A stretch of 64,000 bases of DNA from DAIDAN01 sp049303335 (GCA_049303335.1 JBAQNA010000022.1:1-64000); one strand, 5' to 3'. Counted from the first letter of the stretch, positions 15,717 through 23,842 are shown. Program-made: numbers and translations. The notes: generated by a model from the sequence alone, not told the origin.

Positions 15717-16433
15717 ATGTCAGATAAACAAGCCGGAAACAAGAAGATGAAAATCCTTGACGTCGGCTGCGGTTCAAACAAATCCAAGTCGGAAGGAGAT
15801 GAAGTTATAGGAATAGATTTTGACAAAAGACTTAAGCCGGACGTCGTTTGGGATTTGAACAATATTCCTTATCCCTTCAAGGACAGCGAATTTGACGAGA
15901 TAACAAGCACTCATTGCATTGAGCATCTGAACTATTCCTCAAAAGACCCGGATGATATTTTGAAAGAATTATGGAGAATTACAAAACACAACGGCTTGAT
16001 AAAAATAAAGGTTCCGCATTTTTCGAGCACAGCCGCTTGGGGGCATTGGCAGCACAAAAGGCCGTTTGCGGCATTCGCCTCAATTCTTCACATTAATGAC
16101 AAGTTAAAAGATTATTTCAAGATTGAAAAAATGGAGCTGCATTACGCAACAACTTACTCGACAGATGCAAAGAAAACTCTTTCCAAAGTTATCGACTTTT
16201 TTGCAAATATGAATCTGTGGTTTTGCGAAAGAATGTGGCTTTATTATGTCGGAGGCTTTCAGGAAGTTGAAATGTGGCTGAAAGTCAGAAAATCCGATGA
16301 AACGGACAAATGCGAAGCAAACGAAAAGGCGTGGAAATACCACAGAGGCTGCCCGAAAAGGTGGAGTTGCAAAAGAATGAATTCAGAACAGTGCAACGAG
16401 ACTTATGCAGAAATGAAAAGCAGAATTTATTAA
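15717..16433 (+). CDS. SAM-dependent methyltransferase
   Basis: The 238-residue protein has class I motifs: ILDVGCGSNKSKSEGDEVIG (about 13-32) for SAM binding, VIGIDFDKR and WDLNNIPYPF, then a helix with THCIEHL. This Methyltransf_11-like wording is seen in enzymes acting on small molecules, lipids or sugars. The C-terminal part (about 170-238) is longer than the fold needs and has four Cys (KCEANEK ... RGCPKRWSCKRMN ... EQC), perhaps a zinc site. Substrate unknown. Confidence 0.75.
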   Translation: MSDKQAGNKKMKILDVGCGSNKSKSEGDEVIGIDFDKRLKPDVVWDLNNIPYPFKDSEFDEITSTHCIEHLNYSSKDPDDILKELWRITKHNGLIKIKVPHFSSTAAWGHWQHKRPFAAFASILHINDKLKDYFKIEKMELHYATTYSTDAKKTLSKVIDFFANMNLWFCERMWLYYVGGFQEVEMWLKVRKSDETDKCEANEKAWKYHRGCPKRWSCKRMNSEQCNETYAEMKSRIY

Positions 16434-16442
16434 ATTCAATCT

Positions 16443-16715
16443 TCACATCGGCACGCCGAACGCGTCTGATAGTTTTTCAATCTTCTTTATCTCGGAGACG
16501 AACTTCTCGCCTTTCTTGGTTATCCTGTAGACGATTCCCTTTCCCTCCACAGCCTCGATGAATCCGCCCTCAATCAGAGTGGCAAGGTGCTTTTTCATCC
16601 TCGGGTGCGAGAGGTTTGCCTTGTAAAGAATGTGCGTGGGCTTCACCCCGCCGCCGTCCCTGACAATCTTCAGTATGTCCGCGAGTATCGAAAGCCTCGA
16701 CCTTTTAACGTTCAA
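16443..16715 (-). CDS. Winged-helix regulator (ArnR1-like)
   Basis: The 90-residue protein resembles archaeal ArnR1-like winged-helix proteins: RSRLSILADILKIVRDGGGV, THILYKANLSHPRMKKHLATL as recognition region, then the wing GIVYRITKKGEKFV. It overlaps the end of the membrane-protein gene at 16705 by 11 bp, so both are made from one message. Confidence 0.75.
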   Translation of the reverse strand: MNVKRSRLSILADILKIVRDGGGVKPTHILYKANLSHPRMKKHLATLIEGGFIEAVEGKGIVYRITKKGEKFVSEIKKIEKLSDAFGVPM

Positions 16716-17328
16716 TCTTATTCACCCTCGTGAGCATTGCAAGAAGCGACACAAATCCGGAAAGAAGCGATATCTGCGCGACTACGTACACGAACGCGTT
16801 GTGCGAAGTGAACAGCGAAAGCAGGTGGTATGCCCCCATGAGCGCGAACGCCAGCATCACCAGAAGCGCGTTCGTGTTCCTGTTGAGCGCGTAATTCGCG
16901 GCGCTCTTGAATACCACATACGAAAGAATGAAAAGCGACAGGACCTGGAAATACGGGAAGCCTATGCTCCAGAACGGAAGGAATATCGGGAACTTCAGCT
17001 TTTCCGGAAGGTACATCACCGCAAGGAGCCCGTACGCAAAAATGGAGCTCGCGTAATAAATCCAGAAGCCGAAATCGTCGGCCCAGGACGCGCCATCCTC
17101 GAATACCGATGCGCTTGATGTCGAGAGCGTCAGCAGCGTTGTTATGCCGAGCGTAAGCAGCCCCATGCCAAGAACCGCAAAGCTCGCGTGAAGATAGAAA
17201 TGCGGTTTTTTCGATGTTACGTTGTAGAGCTTGAACGCGTTAAAGCTGACAAGAAACGCGATCGCCGCGGAAAGAATGTACATGACGGAGTCGAATCCGA
17301 AAAACCACGACGGCACGAGTATGATCAT
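16705..17328 (-). CDS. Seven-segment membrane protein paired with the winged-helix gene
   Basis: The 207 residues are almost entirely hydrophobic, with about seven helices and short loops; the longest polar loop (about 70-85) is acidic. No catalytic motif is visible. Pairing of such a protein with a small winged-helix protein suggests a membrane sensor that talks to the regulator; this is inference. Confidence 0.6.
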   Translation of the reverse strand: MIILVPSWFFGFDSVMYILSAAIAFLVSFNAFKLYNVTSKKPHFYLHASFAVLGMGLLTLGITTLLTLSTSSASVFEDGASWADDFGFWIYYASSIFAYGLLAVMYLPEKLKFPIFLPFWSIGFPYFQVLSLFILSYVVFKSAANYALNRNTNALLVMLAFALMGAYHLLSLFTSHNAFVYVVAQISLLSGFVSLLAMLTRVNKIER

Positions 17329-17440
17329 TCATTATCACTGTTTTCAGATGTGAAGGCTGACGTATTTGCCTTATGAACCTCAAGTCCAGATTTCCGTTTC
17401 ACAAGCGGCTTATATGCCTTTTGCGAATTCTCTAATACTG

Positions 17441-17580
17441 AAATGCCACCTGCCAAAAAACAAAACGGGGTGATGAACAAGATATGGCGGAAAAGATTCC
17501 GCCAAAAACAACTCGCAGCTTCGTTCCAAGTCCCTCTTCACGGAGGGACTCTAATCGCTTAATTTTCTTGCTTCTTCAAA
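17441..17580 (+). ncRNA. Candidate small structured RNA (or a 39-codon leaderless gene)
   Basis: A TATA box (CTTATATG, 17409-17416) predicts transcription from about 17440. The region has two perfect 8-bp hairpins, TGGCGGAA-AAGA-TTCCGCCA and AGTCCCTC-TTCACG-GAGGGACT, and then T-rich sequence that could stop transcription. A 39-codon frame (17443-17562) beginning MPPAKKQNGVMNK also starts at the predicted transcript end, so a leaderless small basic protein is the alternative. The hairpins favour RNA. No Rfam-type family recognised. Confidence 0.4.
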
Positions 17581-17631
17581 GTATTTAAAAATTAATTCTG
17601 ACGCCCAGAAAGCCATAAAAATAAAAAAAAT

Positions 17632-17705
17632 TGGTGCGCCGGACGGGATTTGAACCCGTGTCGCGAGCTTGGCAAGCTCGTATCCTGCCACTAGACTACC
17701 AGCGC
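17632..17705 (-). tRNA. tRNA-Gly(GCC)
   Basis: Uninterrupted cloverleaf on the minus strand. Acceptor GCGCTGG/CCGGCGC, anticodon GCC, T arm GTTCAAATC flanked by CGGG/CCCG, discriminator A and encoded CCA. It is the only tRNA in the window without an insert. Confidence 0.95.
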
Positions 17706-17776
17706 ATTGCTAGATAAATTATCTATGAAACTTAAATAAATACGCATTTGAATTTGAAATCTTTTTATTCCGGAAA

Positions 17777-18652
17777 ATGCAGAATAAGACCATGAAAAAC
17801 CTGAAAATCATCGACGTTAACACGCATCCCTCCTTCTCGGAAAACGACTTCAAGACGGACGCGAAACAGATAGGCATAGACTTCACGCTTAACGGGCTCC
17901 TGAAGGATTTCAAGAAATACAACGTTTACCGCGCGGTAGCGATGCCGAGATTTTCGCACAACTGCGTCGGCGAGAGGATTTCCCACACCGACCGCAACGA
18001 CGAAATAATCCAGATTGTGAAAAAACATCCGGACAAATTCTTGGGCGTTGCCACGCTGCAGCCGAGCGAGTTCGCGGAAAAGGATATGGAGACCATAGAG
18101 AAAGGAATCAACGACGGATATTTCAAGGCGCTGAAGCTTTATCTCGGCTACGAATATTTCTATCCGAACAGCGAGGAATGCGCGCCGATATACGAGTTTG
18201 CGCAGAGGATGGGCGTGCCCGTATTCTTCCATACGGGCGACACCTGGAGCAAATTCTCGCGCGTGAAATACGCGCACCCGCTTGCGATAGACGACGTCGC
18301 GTGCTCCTTCCCGAAGGTGAAGCTCGTCATCTGCCATTTCGGGAATCCCTGGATAGCGGATGCGACGGAAGTCATTTACAAAAACAGCAACGTCTTCACC
18401 GACCTTTCCGGGCTGGTGGTTTACAGCAACAGCGTGTACAGGAAGCAGTACGAAAAGCTGAAAATCCGGCAGGTTTCCGAGGCGATATATTTTGACGACA
18501 ACAATGCCAACAAGGTCATGTTCGGAACCGACTATCCGATCGTCGGGTACGAATATTACACAAAACTCATTTCAAGGCTGGAAATTGGAAAGAAGGACTT
18601 GAGAAAAATATTCTTCGAGAACGCGCGGAAGCTGTTCGGGCTGAAAAAATGA
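17777..18652 (+). CDS. Amidohydrolase-2-type metal-dependent hydrolase
   Basis: The 291-residue TIM-barrel protein has the family landmarks VFFHTGD (about 152-158), LVICHFGNPW (about 182-191) and MFGTDYPIV (about 251-259). The first metal motif, normally D-x-H-x-H, reads DVNTHPS, so one His is replaced by Asn. This family includes decarboxylases and lactone hydrolases. It is followed by an overlapping ATP-grasp gene. Start ATG 17777; an ATG at 17792 is equally possible. Confidence 0.75.
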   Translation: MQNKTMKNLKIIDVNTHPSFSENDFKTDAKQIGIDFTLNGLLKDFKKYNVYRAVAMPRFSHNCVGERISHTDRNDEIIQIVKKHPDKFLGVATLQPSEFAEKDMETIEKGINDGYFKALKLYLGYEYFYPNSEECAPIYEFAQRMGVPVFFHTGDTWSKFSRVKYAHPLAIDDVACSFPKVKLVICHFGNPWIADATEVIYKNSNVFTDLSGLVVYSNSVYRKQYEKLKIRQVSEAIYFDDNNANKVMFGTDYPIVGYEYYTKLISRLEIGKKDLRKIFFENARKLFGLKK

Positions 18653-19998
18653 TTTTTCCGAAGATGCAACAGCGCCAACAAAATTATTCTGATAATATGC
18701 CAAACAAGAAAAGAACAAAACGAAAGGGCCTGAAGTTCCTGATTGTCGATGCCGAGGGGCTGATGTCTGACATGGCAAGGCAGCTGAAAGGGGAGGGCAA
18801 CGAAGTCAGGATGCACATAACGCAGAAAAAATGGCAGGACATAGCGGGCGGGATCGCAGAGAAAGTGGATGACTGGAAAGCCCATAAGGACTGGGCTGAC
18901 GTGATTCTTTTTTCATACTGCGGGTTTGGAAAAGAGCAGGAAGAGCTGAGAGGGAAAGGCTGCAAAGTTGTTGGAGGCTCCTCGCTGGAAGTTATAGAGA
19001 CGGACAGGCACGAGGGCGTCAGGATGCTGGAGCGGATCGGGATAAAGCCAATCCCGTCCGCGGAATTCGAATCTTTCAAAAAGGCAAGGGAATTTATAAG
19101 ACAGAACCCCGCAAGGTACGTGTTCAAGCCGTGCGGCGTAATGGAGGATGACAAGGAATCGACATTCGTGGGAAGGGAAAATGACGGCTCCGACGTGCTG
19201 CATGCGCTGAACAAGTTCGAGAAGATATGGAAAGGAAAAGCCTGCTTCATGCTCCAAAGATTCGTGGAAGGCATAGAAGTCGGCGTGGCCTGCTATTTTA
19301 ACGGGAAAAACTGGGTCAAGCCCGTGCACATAAATTTCGAGCATAAAAAGCTGATGCCTGGAGAGATAGGACCGAATACGGGGGAACAAGGAACGGTTTT
19401 TTATTTTGTGGATGACTGCCCCTTGTTTGACATGACGCTGAATAAAATGACAGAAATCCTGAGAGAGAAAAATCACGTCGGGATTGTGGATCTGAGCATG
19501 ATTATAAACGAAAAGGGCATTCACCCGCTCGAGTTCTGCATCAGGAACGGCTATCCCGCGTTACAGATTGAGGCGGCATCCCTTGACATTCCGTGGGGAA
19601 AATTTTATTCAGGCTTGTCCGACGGAAAAGACGCAAGATTCAAAGTCAGAAAACCTTTTTCCGTCGGCGTCGTAGTTTCGGTTCCGCCATATCCTTACGA
19701 AAGCAGGGAATTGTTCGAAAAAATTTCAGCGGGGCAGGCAATCCTCGTCAAGGAGAAAGAAAAATTTGTCAGGTACGCGGATGTCAAAATAAAAAACGGA
19801 AGTCTGGTTCCCGCGGGCGATATGGGTTATTTGCTTGTCTGTGTGGGAATCGGGAATACGCTTGAGCAGGCCATAAATGATGCGTATGATACGGTTGGGA
19901 AGGTGGACGCGAAAGACATGATGTACAGGAACGACATAGGAAAGAAAGTTGTTGAAGGAAAGTGGATTGACAAGCTGAGGAAATGGAAATATTTATGA
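18649..19998 (+). CDS. PurD/GARS-like ATP-grasp ligase
   Basis: The 449-residue frame has a GARS-like layout: an N-terminal Rossmann part (KFLIVDAEGLMSDMARQL), the ATP-grasp core with YVFKPCGVMEDD, EGIEVGVACYFNGK and VDLSMIINEKGIHPLEFCIR, then a C-terminal part (VGVVVSVPPYPYES). True PurD joins phosphoribosylamine and glycine; no other purine gene is present, and similar archaeal proteins have unknown substrates. The ATG at 18649 overlaps the stop of the amidohydrolase; the ATG at 18697 is closer to where similarity begins. Confidence 0.75.
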   Translation: MIFPKMQQRQQNYSDNMPNKKRTKRKGLKFLIVDAEGLMSDMARQLKGEGNEVRMHITQKKWQDIAGGIAEKVDDWKAHKDWADVILFSYCGFGKEQEELRGKGCKVVGGSSLEVIETDRHEGVRMLERIGIKPIPSAEFESFKKAREFIRQNPARYVFKPCGVMEDDKESTFVGRENDGSDVLHALNKFEKIWKGKACFMLQRFVEGIEVGVACYFNGKNWVKPVHINFEHKKLMPGEIGPNTGEQGTVFYFVDDCPLFDMTLNKMTEILREKNHVGIVDLSMIINEKGIHPLEFCIRNGYPALQIEAASLDIPWGKFYSGLSDGKDARFKVRKPFSVGVVVSVPPYPYESRELFEKISAGQAILVKEKEKFVRYADVKIKNGSLVPAGDMGYLLVCVGIGNTLEQAINDAYDTVGKVDAKDMMYRNDIGKKVVEGKWIDKLRKWKYL

Positions 19999-20084
19999 GA
20001 TGACTTATAGCCGGGAGCAAAGCCCTTTATATCCAAAAACATTAAATACTTACTTTTAGAATGAAAATAGAAAGGGTTGTTCTT

Positions 20085-20555
20085 ATGCCGTTCTGGTCAA
20101 AGCCGCAAAAGAAGGATATCGAGGCAGTGAAGCAGGCTGTTGTCCCGCAGGAAAGGCCGCAGCCAATGGATATGCCGAAGTTCGACCTCGGGAAACTTCC
20201 CGAGAGGCCGCGCTTTGCCCCGCTTTTTATCAAGATTGACAGGTATCAGGAAATCCTTAATTCCATTGAAAATCTGAAGTCAATACTGCTCGGCGTGCGC
20301 GACTTGCTGAACCTGATGCAGCAGCTTGACAGGATAAAAATCGAGTCCGAGACGCTTCTCAACAAGAACATACAGGAAGTCATCCTGATTATTTCCAACA
20401 TGGACAAGGAATTCATCAGGCCGAAAGGCGTCAGCGTGGAGGATTCCGTGCAGGATGCGCGCGACAGCGCGGGGTATGAAAAAGTCGGGAACTACATAGG
20501 CGACCTGCAAAGGGAGCTTGACAACCTCAAGTCGCAGCTGCAGGATCTAAGATAA
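20085..20555 (+). CDS. Coiled-coil protein, unknown
   Basis: The 156-residue product has a Pro-rich start (about 15-50) and then mostly amphipathic helices with heptad pattern (about 55-105 and 125-154, ending QRELDNLKSQLQDLR). A TATA box (TTAAATAC, about 20042-20049) places transcription near 20067, favouring the ATG at 20085 over the one at 20061. No catalytic motif. Confidence 0.6.
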   Translation: MPFWSKPQKKDIEAVKQAVVPQERPQPMDMPKFDLGKLPERPRFAPLFIKIDRYQEILNSIENLKSILLGVRDLLNLMQQLDRIKIESETLLNKNIQEVILIISNMDKEFIRPKGVSVEDSVQDARDSAGYEKVGNYIGDLQRELDNLKSQLQDLR

Positions 20556-20604
20556 TTTCTTTTTCCGCCTTTCAGTTAGTTTTAAATTCTTCTAAAAGTA
20601 AGGT

Positions 20605-20760
20605 GTTTTTGATTAAACTTTTTTCACCTGGGCACGAAAACGTTTTACGTTTTCGGCTCCGCCAAAAATGCGCAGCATTTTTGTGCGTGAGCAACAGCAA
20701 TATTAGTATGCGAAGCATCAATAATATCAACTGCTGCTAACTTTCACTAAAAAAAGTTTA
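20605..20760 (+). other. Highly structured leader in front of tRNA-Leu
   Basis: A TATA-like TTTTAAAT lies near 20580. The stretch then folds as nested hairpins: an outer stem AAACTTTTTT/AAAAAAGTTT, inner hairpins CGAAAACG/CGTTTTCG and AAAAATGC/GCATTTTT inside a GCAC/GTGC stem, and CAGCAATATT opposite AATATCAACTGCTG. The double-hairpin core resembles sequences at 21140-21200 (tRNA-His insert) and 30345-30390 (23S trailer). It could be a leader, a separate RNA or an insertion element. Confidence 0.45.
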
Positions 20761-20775
20761 CGCGGAGATAGCCAA

Positions 20776-20826
20776 TCACCCTTTTTTGCTGGCGCAAAAA
20801 AGCGCGACCGGAAAAGGGCGGACAAA
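20776..20826 (+). other. tRNA-Leu insert 1 (D loop)
   Basis: About 51 nt with an outer CACCCTTTT/AAAAGGG stem and an inner hairpin containing GCTGGCGC. The core at 20779-20805 nearly matches the hairpin in the RNase P RNA gene at 31790-31815. The D-loop position is non-canonical. Confidence 0.75.
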
Positions 20827-20852
20827 GCCAGGTCTAAGGCGCAAGGCTTAGG

Positions 20853-20897
20853 AACAGGTTTCCTTTTCGTGCGAAGCTCAGAGACCTGAATTGAGAC
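20853..20897 (+). other. tRNA-Leu insert 2 (anticodon loop, position 37/38)
   Basis: About 45 nt at the canonical intron site; CAGGTTTC and GAGACCTG can pair to close the intron. Confidence 0.85.
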
Positions 20898-21034
20898 ACC
20901 TTGTGGGTTAGTCCCTTCGTCAGTTCAAATCTGACTCTCCGCACCAATTGATTTTGCAGGAACATCTTATGCTTTTTATATTCTTTGCGTTGCATTATAT
21001 TTTGCAGAAGATGGCCGCGGTGGTGTAACGGCAT

Positions 21035-21059
21035 CGGGTGAAAACCCTGCACGTTAAAG
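21035..21059 (+). other. tRNA-His insert 1 (D loop)
   Basis: 25 nt beginning with the small hairpin GGGT-GAAA-ACCC. Removing it restores a normal D arm (GTG-TAACGGCAT-CAC). Confidence 0.7.
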
Positions 21060-21074
21060 CACAAGAGCCTGTGG

Positions 21075-21232
21075 AAAACCTTTTCTTTTTAAAAAGAAAA
21101 GGTTTATCAAAAGAAAACAAAATAGAAAAAAGGCTTTATCATGCACAAAAAACTGAAAGTTTTTTGGCACGCCGAAAATCTTTCAGATTTTCGTGCGAAA
21201 AAGAAACAGTATTGTTTCGGAATATTACAGAA
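21075..21232 (+). other. tRNA-His insert 2 (anticodon loop, 158 nt)
   Basis: It begins with the family hairpin (AACCTTTTCTTTTT/AAAAAGAAAAGGTT) and tail TATCAAAAGAAAAC. A double hairpin follows (ACTGAAAGT region, then CGAAAATCT/AGATTTTCG inside a GCAC/GTGC stem). No ORF of note. At 158 nt it is long for an archaeal tRNA intron. Confidence 0.8.
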
Positions 21233-21290
21233 AGCTCTTAGACCGAGTTCGAATCTCGGCCGTGGCCCCACTCACATTGAAAGTGTTTTT

Positions 21291-21836
21291 ATGAAAAACG
21301 TGATATGCATATCCGGGCAGCCCGCATGCGGCACAAGCACGGTCGCAAGGATTATCGCCGAGAAATTGGGATTGGAATATTTTTCTCCGGGGCAGTATTT
21401 CAAGAAGCATTCTTCGGGAAAGGAGACGGAGTCCGCAATAAACGTATGGAAAACGGAGAAAGGCTCAAGCAAGGATTTTCACAACGATATTGACAGGATT
21501 CAGTCGGAAATTGCCGAAAAAGGGAATGTTGTCATAGACGGGAAGCTTTCAATAAGGATGATAAAGAACGCGGACCTAAAGGTCTGGCTGAAGGCTGACA
21601 TTGACAAGAGGGCTGGAAGGGTTGTCAAAAGGGATTTCATAAGTCTTGAATCGGCGCTCGCAAAGGTGAAAGAGCGAGAGGAATTGGAGAGAGTTAACTG
21701 GAAGAATATCTACGGCTTTGACTATTTCGAGCAGGAGAATGAGGCCGACCTGGTCGTTGACAACACCGAGCTTTCCGCGGAGGAAACCGCGCAAAAGATT
21801 CTGGAGTTCTGGGAAAGCAGGACGGAAAGGATTTAA
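21291..21836 (+). CDS. cmk: Cytidylate kinase, archaeal type
   Basis: The 181-residue kinase has the P-loop ICISGQPACGTSTVARIIAE (about 5-24), the archaeal-CMK NMP-binding part YFSPGQYFKKH, the lid-side VVKRDF and a closing VDNTELSAEETAQKIL. It phosphorylates CMP and dCMP. The ATG at 21291 is the first start after tRNA-His and fits the family. It probably shares a transcript with the dCTP-deaminase-like gene downstream, another pyrimidine-nucleotide gene. Confidence 0.9.
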   Translation: MKNVICISGQPACGTSTVARIIAEKLGLEYFSPGQYFKKHSSGKETESAINVWKTEKGSSKDFHNDIDRIQSEIAEKGNVVIDGKLSIRMIKNADLKVWLKADIDKRAGRVVKRDFISLESALAKVKEREELERVNWKNIYGFDYFEQENEADLVVDNTELSAEETAQKILEFWESRTERI

Positions 21837-21859
21837 AGATTAAAGGCTTTAATAAAGCC

Positions 21860-22474
21860 ATGAATGAAGAATCTGTTCTTGCTGGTTATTGCCTGCCTGA
21901 TTCCGAAATAAAGGAATTGATGAAAAATGGCGTAATAACAAACGGTAGCGCGAACTTGGTTGAACAGTCCGGCGTTGACCTGACATTATATAAAATATAC
22001 GGATATTCTGGTCCTGGCTTTATAGGAAAAAATGAAAGGATACTTCCTGAAAAAAAGGAGATTGAGCCCGTTGGAGGAAAATATGAACTGATGAAAGGCA
22101 AATATTATGACATAATCTTCAATGAGGGATGCAAATTTCCAAACAATATTTCCGCGATAATAAATCCAAAGAGCAGCACAAACAGATGCGGCACTTGGGT
22201 AACGAGAAGATTCTTGGATAAAGAATATACAATAACAAGCGGCTTTTATGATCCCGGCTACAAAGCCGACCATATAGCGGCACTGTTGATAGTTAACAAT
22301 GATTATGATTTTAAAACAGAGACCGGAGCCCCGCTCGCCAAAATGATGTTTTTTAAATCATTAACACCTGTCATAAAGTCGTATAACAAAAAGAGAACGA
22401 AATCCAGTAATGGCGAGATAGCGACAGATGGGTGTAAAATCCTTAATATGCAAAAAACTATGGATGATTTCTAG
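21860..22474 (+). CDS. dCTP deaminase/dUTPase-superfamily protein
   Basis: The 204-residue protein has the trimeric dUTPase/Dcd fold signs: NPKSSTNRCGTWVTRRFLD (about 94-112), close to the RSSxxR motif, and SGFYDPGYKADHIAALLIVNN (split here at DPGYK; about 118-138). It would supply dUMP/dUTP for thymidylate synthesis or remove dUTP. Spacing from cmk is 23 bp. The long N-terminal part resembles the two-domain DCD proteins of bacteria; exact activity uncertain. Confidence 0.75.
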   Translation: MNEESVLAGYCLPDSEIKELMKNGVITNGSANLVEQSGVDLTLYKIYGYSGPGFIGKNERILPEKKEIEPVGGKYELMKGKYYDIIFNEGCKFPNNISAIINPKSSTNRCGTWVTRRFLDKEYTITSGFYDPGYKADHIAALLIVNNDYDFKTETGAPLAKMMFFKSLTPVIKSYNKKRTKSSNGEIATDGCKILNMQKTMDDF

Positions 22475-22550
22475 CAGCCGCGATAGAAATAGCGCTGGAT
22501 AAAACAGGGCTCTCGACTTCTGAAAACCTTTAAAAGGTTCGGCGAAACCT

Positions 22551-22558
22551 ATTTAAAT
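22551..22558 (+). promoter_or_regulatory. TATA box of the rRNA operon
   Basis: ATTTAAAT, preceded by a purine-rich element, lies about 260 bp upstream of mature 16S. The stretch 22475-22810 holds this promoter and the transcribed leader; I see no gene in it. Confidence 0.55.
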
Positions 22559-22739
22559 ATGTATCTTCATCAAAGGATACTACTTCACGGGTGTATTGCG
22601 GCCGGAGCGAGACAAGATTTTTGTCTGCAATGAAAAACCATCCTTGCATCCCGAGGAATCGGCTGCGCACAAAGGCGCGGTGTGGCAAACATGAGGATTA
22701 AATTATGTTTTTTCCGATGTGGGCGAAAGATTGGTGATA

Positions 22740-22760
22740 CTCTGTTTAGTAGATTAGCAG
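22740..22760 (+). other. 5' strand of the 16S processing stem
   Basis: CTCTGTT and TTAGCAG, separated by a 7-nt bulge, pair with CTGCTAACAGAG at 25000-25011 beyond the 16S 3' end. The bulge fits a bulge-helix-bulge processing site. Confidence 0.65.
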
Positions 22761-23070
22761 GGATTCATAAAAACAAGTTGTAATTCACAACTTAGTGTGT
22801 TCTTTAACTAATTCCGGTTGATCCTGCCGGAGGTCACCGCTATCAGGGTTCGGCTTAACCATGCGAGGCAAGATGTTACAATTTCAGCAATGAATTTGTG
22901 GCGTCTGTCGTACTGCTCAGTAACACGTAGTTAACCTGCCCTTTTCTCCGGGACAATCCCGCGAAAGTGGGGCTAATACCGGATAACTGTCGGATACTGG
23001 AATGTTCCAACGGTAAAAGCTTCGGCGGAAAAGGATGGGACTGCGGCTGATTAGGCTGTTGTCAGTGTAA

Positions 23071-23343
23071 TGAGCCTTTTTTCTTTCTTAATGCGAAAAA
23101 TAAAAGAAAGAAATGATAACTTTAAATTTTCAACAAAACAAAAAGACAATGTGAGTTCAAATGTCGAGAGTAAAACTTCCAAGAATATATTACGGAATTC
23201 ATTCATGCTGTAAGAATGGAATTCCGGAGTATGATGCTATTAAGAATATTGGAATTCCATATTGTCCTGTATGCTTAAATGAATTAGAACCAATGCAAAA
23301 AACCATAAATGAAACAAATATTCTTTTTCTGAAGGAAAGAGGC
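23071..23343 (+). other. 16S insert 1 (about E. coli position 260)
   Basis: About 273 nt in the tip of a helix, where TTGTCAG-TGTAA pairs with TTACA..CTGACAA. It starts with GAGCCTTTTTTCTTTC, the 5' arm of the family hairpin. It holds a 68-codon ORF whose end extends into the exon. Confidence 0.85.
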
Positions 23344-23367
23344 GTTACAGAACTGACAAACCGATAA
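23161..23367 (+). CDS. Possible small Cys-rich protein encoded in 16S insert 1
   Basis: The 68-codon frame has Cys pairs HSCCKNG and CPVCLNE that could form a zinc knuckle. A TATA-like CTTTAAAT lies about 40 bp before the ATG, so it could be expressed independently of rRNA. Its last 8 codons lie in the 16S exon sequence. No LAGLIDADG or HNH homing motif is visible. May be non-coding. Confidence 0.35.
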   Translation: MSRVKLPRIYYGIHSCCKNGIPEYDAIKNIGIPYCPVCLNELEPMQKTINETNILFLKERGVTELTNR

Positions 23368-23564
23368 TCAGTATGGGCCATGAGAGTGGATGCCCAGAGA
23401 TGCCTTCTGAGACATGAAGGCAGGTCCTACGGGACGCAGCAGGTGCGAAAACTTCCCAATGCCTGAAAGGGTGAGGAGGGAACCCTGAGTGGCTGCGCTT
23501 TTAGCGCAGTCTTTTGCCTAGTCCAAACAACTAGGCGAATAAGTGGTGGGTAAGACGGGTGCCA

Positions 23565-23633
23565 ATGAGCTTTTCTTTCAAGAAAGAAAATCTCAATCAA
23601 AAGAAAGATATTATAAAGAAAAGTTCTGCACAT
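23565..23633 (+). other. 16S insert 2 (530 loop, about position 520)
   Basis: 69 nt splitting GTGCCA|GCCGCCGCGG, one of the most conserved sequences in biology. It contains hairpin GAGCTTTTCTTTC/GAAAGAAAATCTC and tail AATCAAAAGAAAG. It must be removed or bypassed for a working 30S decoding site. Confidence 0.93.
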
Positions 23634-23842
23634 GCCGCCGCGGTAATACCCGCGCCACGAGTGGTGATCGCGATTATTGGGCCTAAAGGGTTCGTAGCCG
23701 GTTTGGCAAGTTCCTGGTGAAATCTCTCAGCTAACTGAGAGGCGTGCTGGGAATACTGCCGGACTTGGAACCGGGAAAAGTCAGAGGTATTCGTCGGGTA
23801 GGAGTTAAATCCTTTAATCCGACGAGGACCAACGGTGGCGAA

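Larger units (their letters stand above)
20762..20946 (+). tRNA. tRNA-Leu(TAG), with inserts in the D loop and anticodon loop
   Basis: Acceptor GCGGAGA pairs with TCTCCGC before A73 and CCA (20944-20946). The D-arm exons give TAGCCAA-GCCAGGTCTAAGGC. The anticodon stem CAAGG (20842-20846) pairs with CCTTG (20899-20903) around the loop CTTAGG...A, with anticodon TAG at 20849-20851. A long variable arm (GGGTTAGTCCC) and T arm GTCAG-TTCAAAT-CTGAC fit type II tRNA-Leu. Inserts lie at 20776-20826 and 20853-20897. Confidence 0.92.
21013..21270 (+). tRNA. tRNA-His(GTG), with inserts in the D loop and anticodon loop
   Basis: The encoded G-1 (21013) pairs with C73, the His identity pair. Acceptor GCCGCGG/CCGTGGC is followed by C73 and CCA (21268-21270). 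D stem GTG/CAC. Anticodon stem AGAGC/GCTCT surrounds loop CTGTGG...A, with anticodon GTG at 21071-21073. T arm CCGAG-TTCGAAT-CTCGG. A 25-nt insert (21035-21059) interrupts the D loop and a 158-nt insert (21075-21232) lies at position 37/38. The cytidylate kinase gene starts 20 bp downstream. Confidence 0.92.

Noticed and set aside
17460..17500. C/D box guide RNA (GTGATGA near 17470)
   Set aside because: A C-box-like GTGATGA is present but no CTGA D box at the proper distance.
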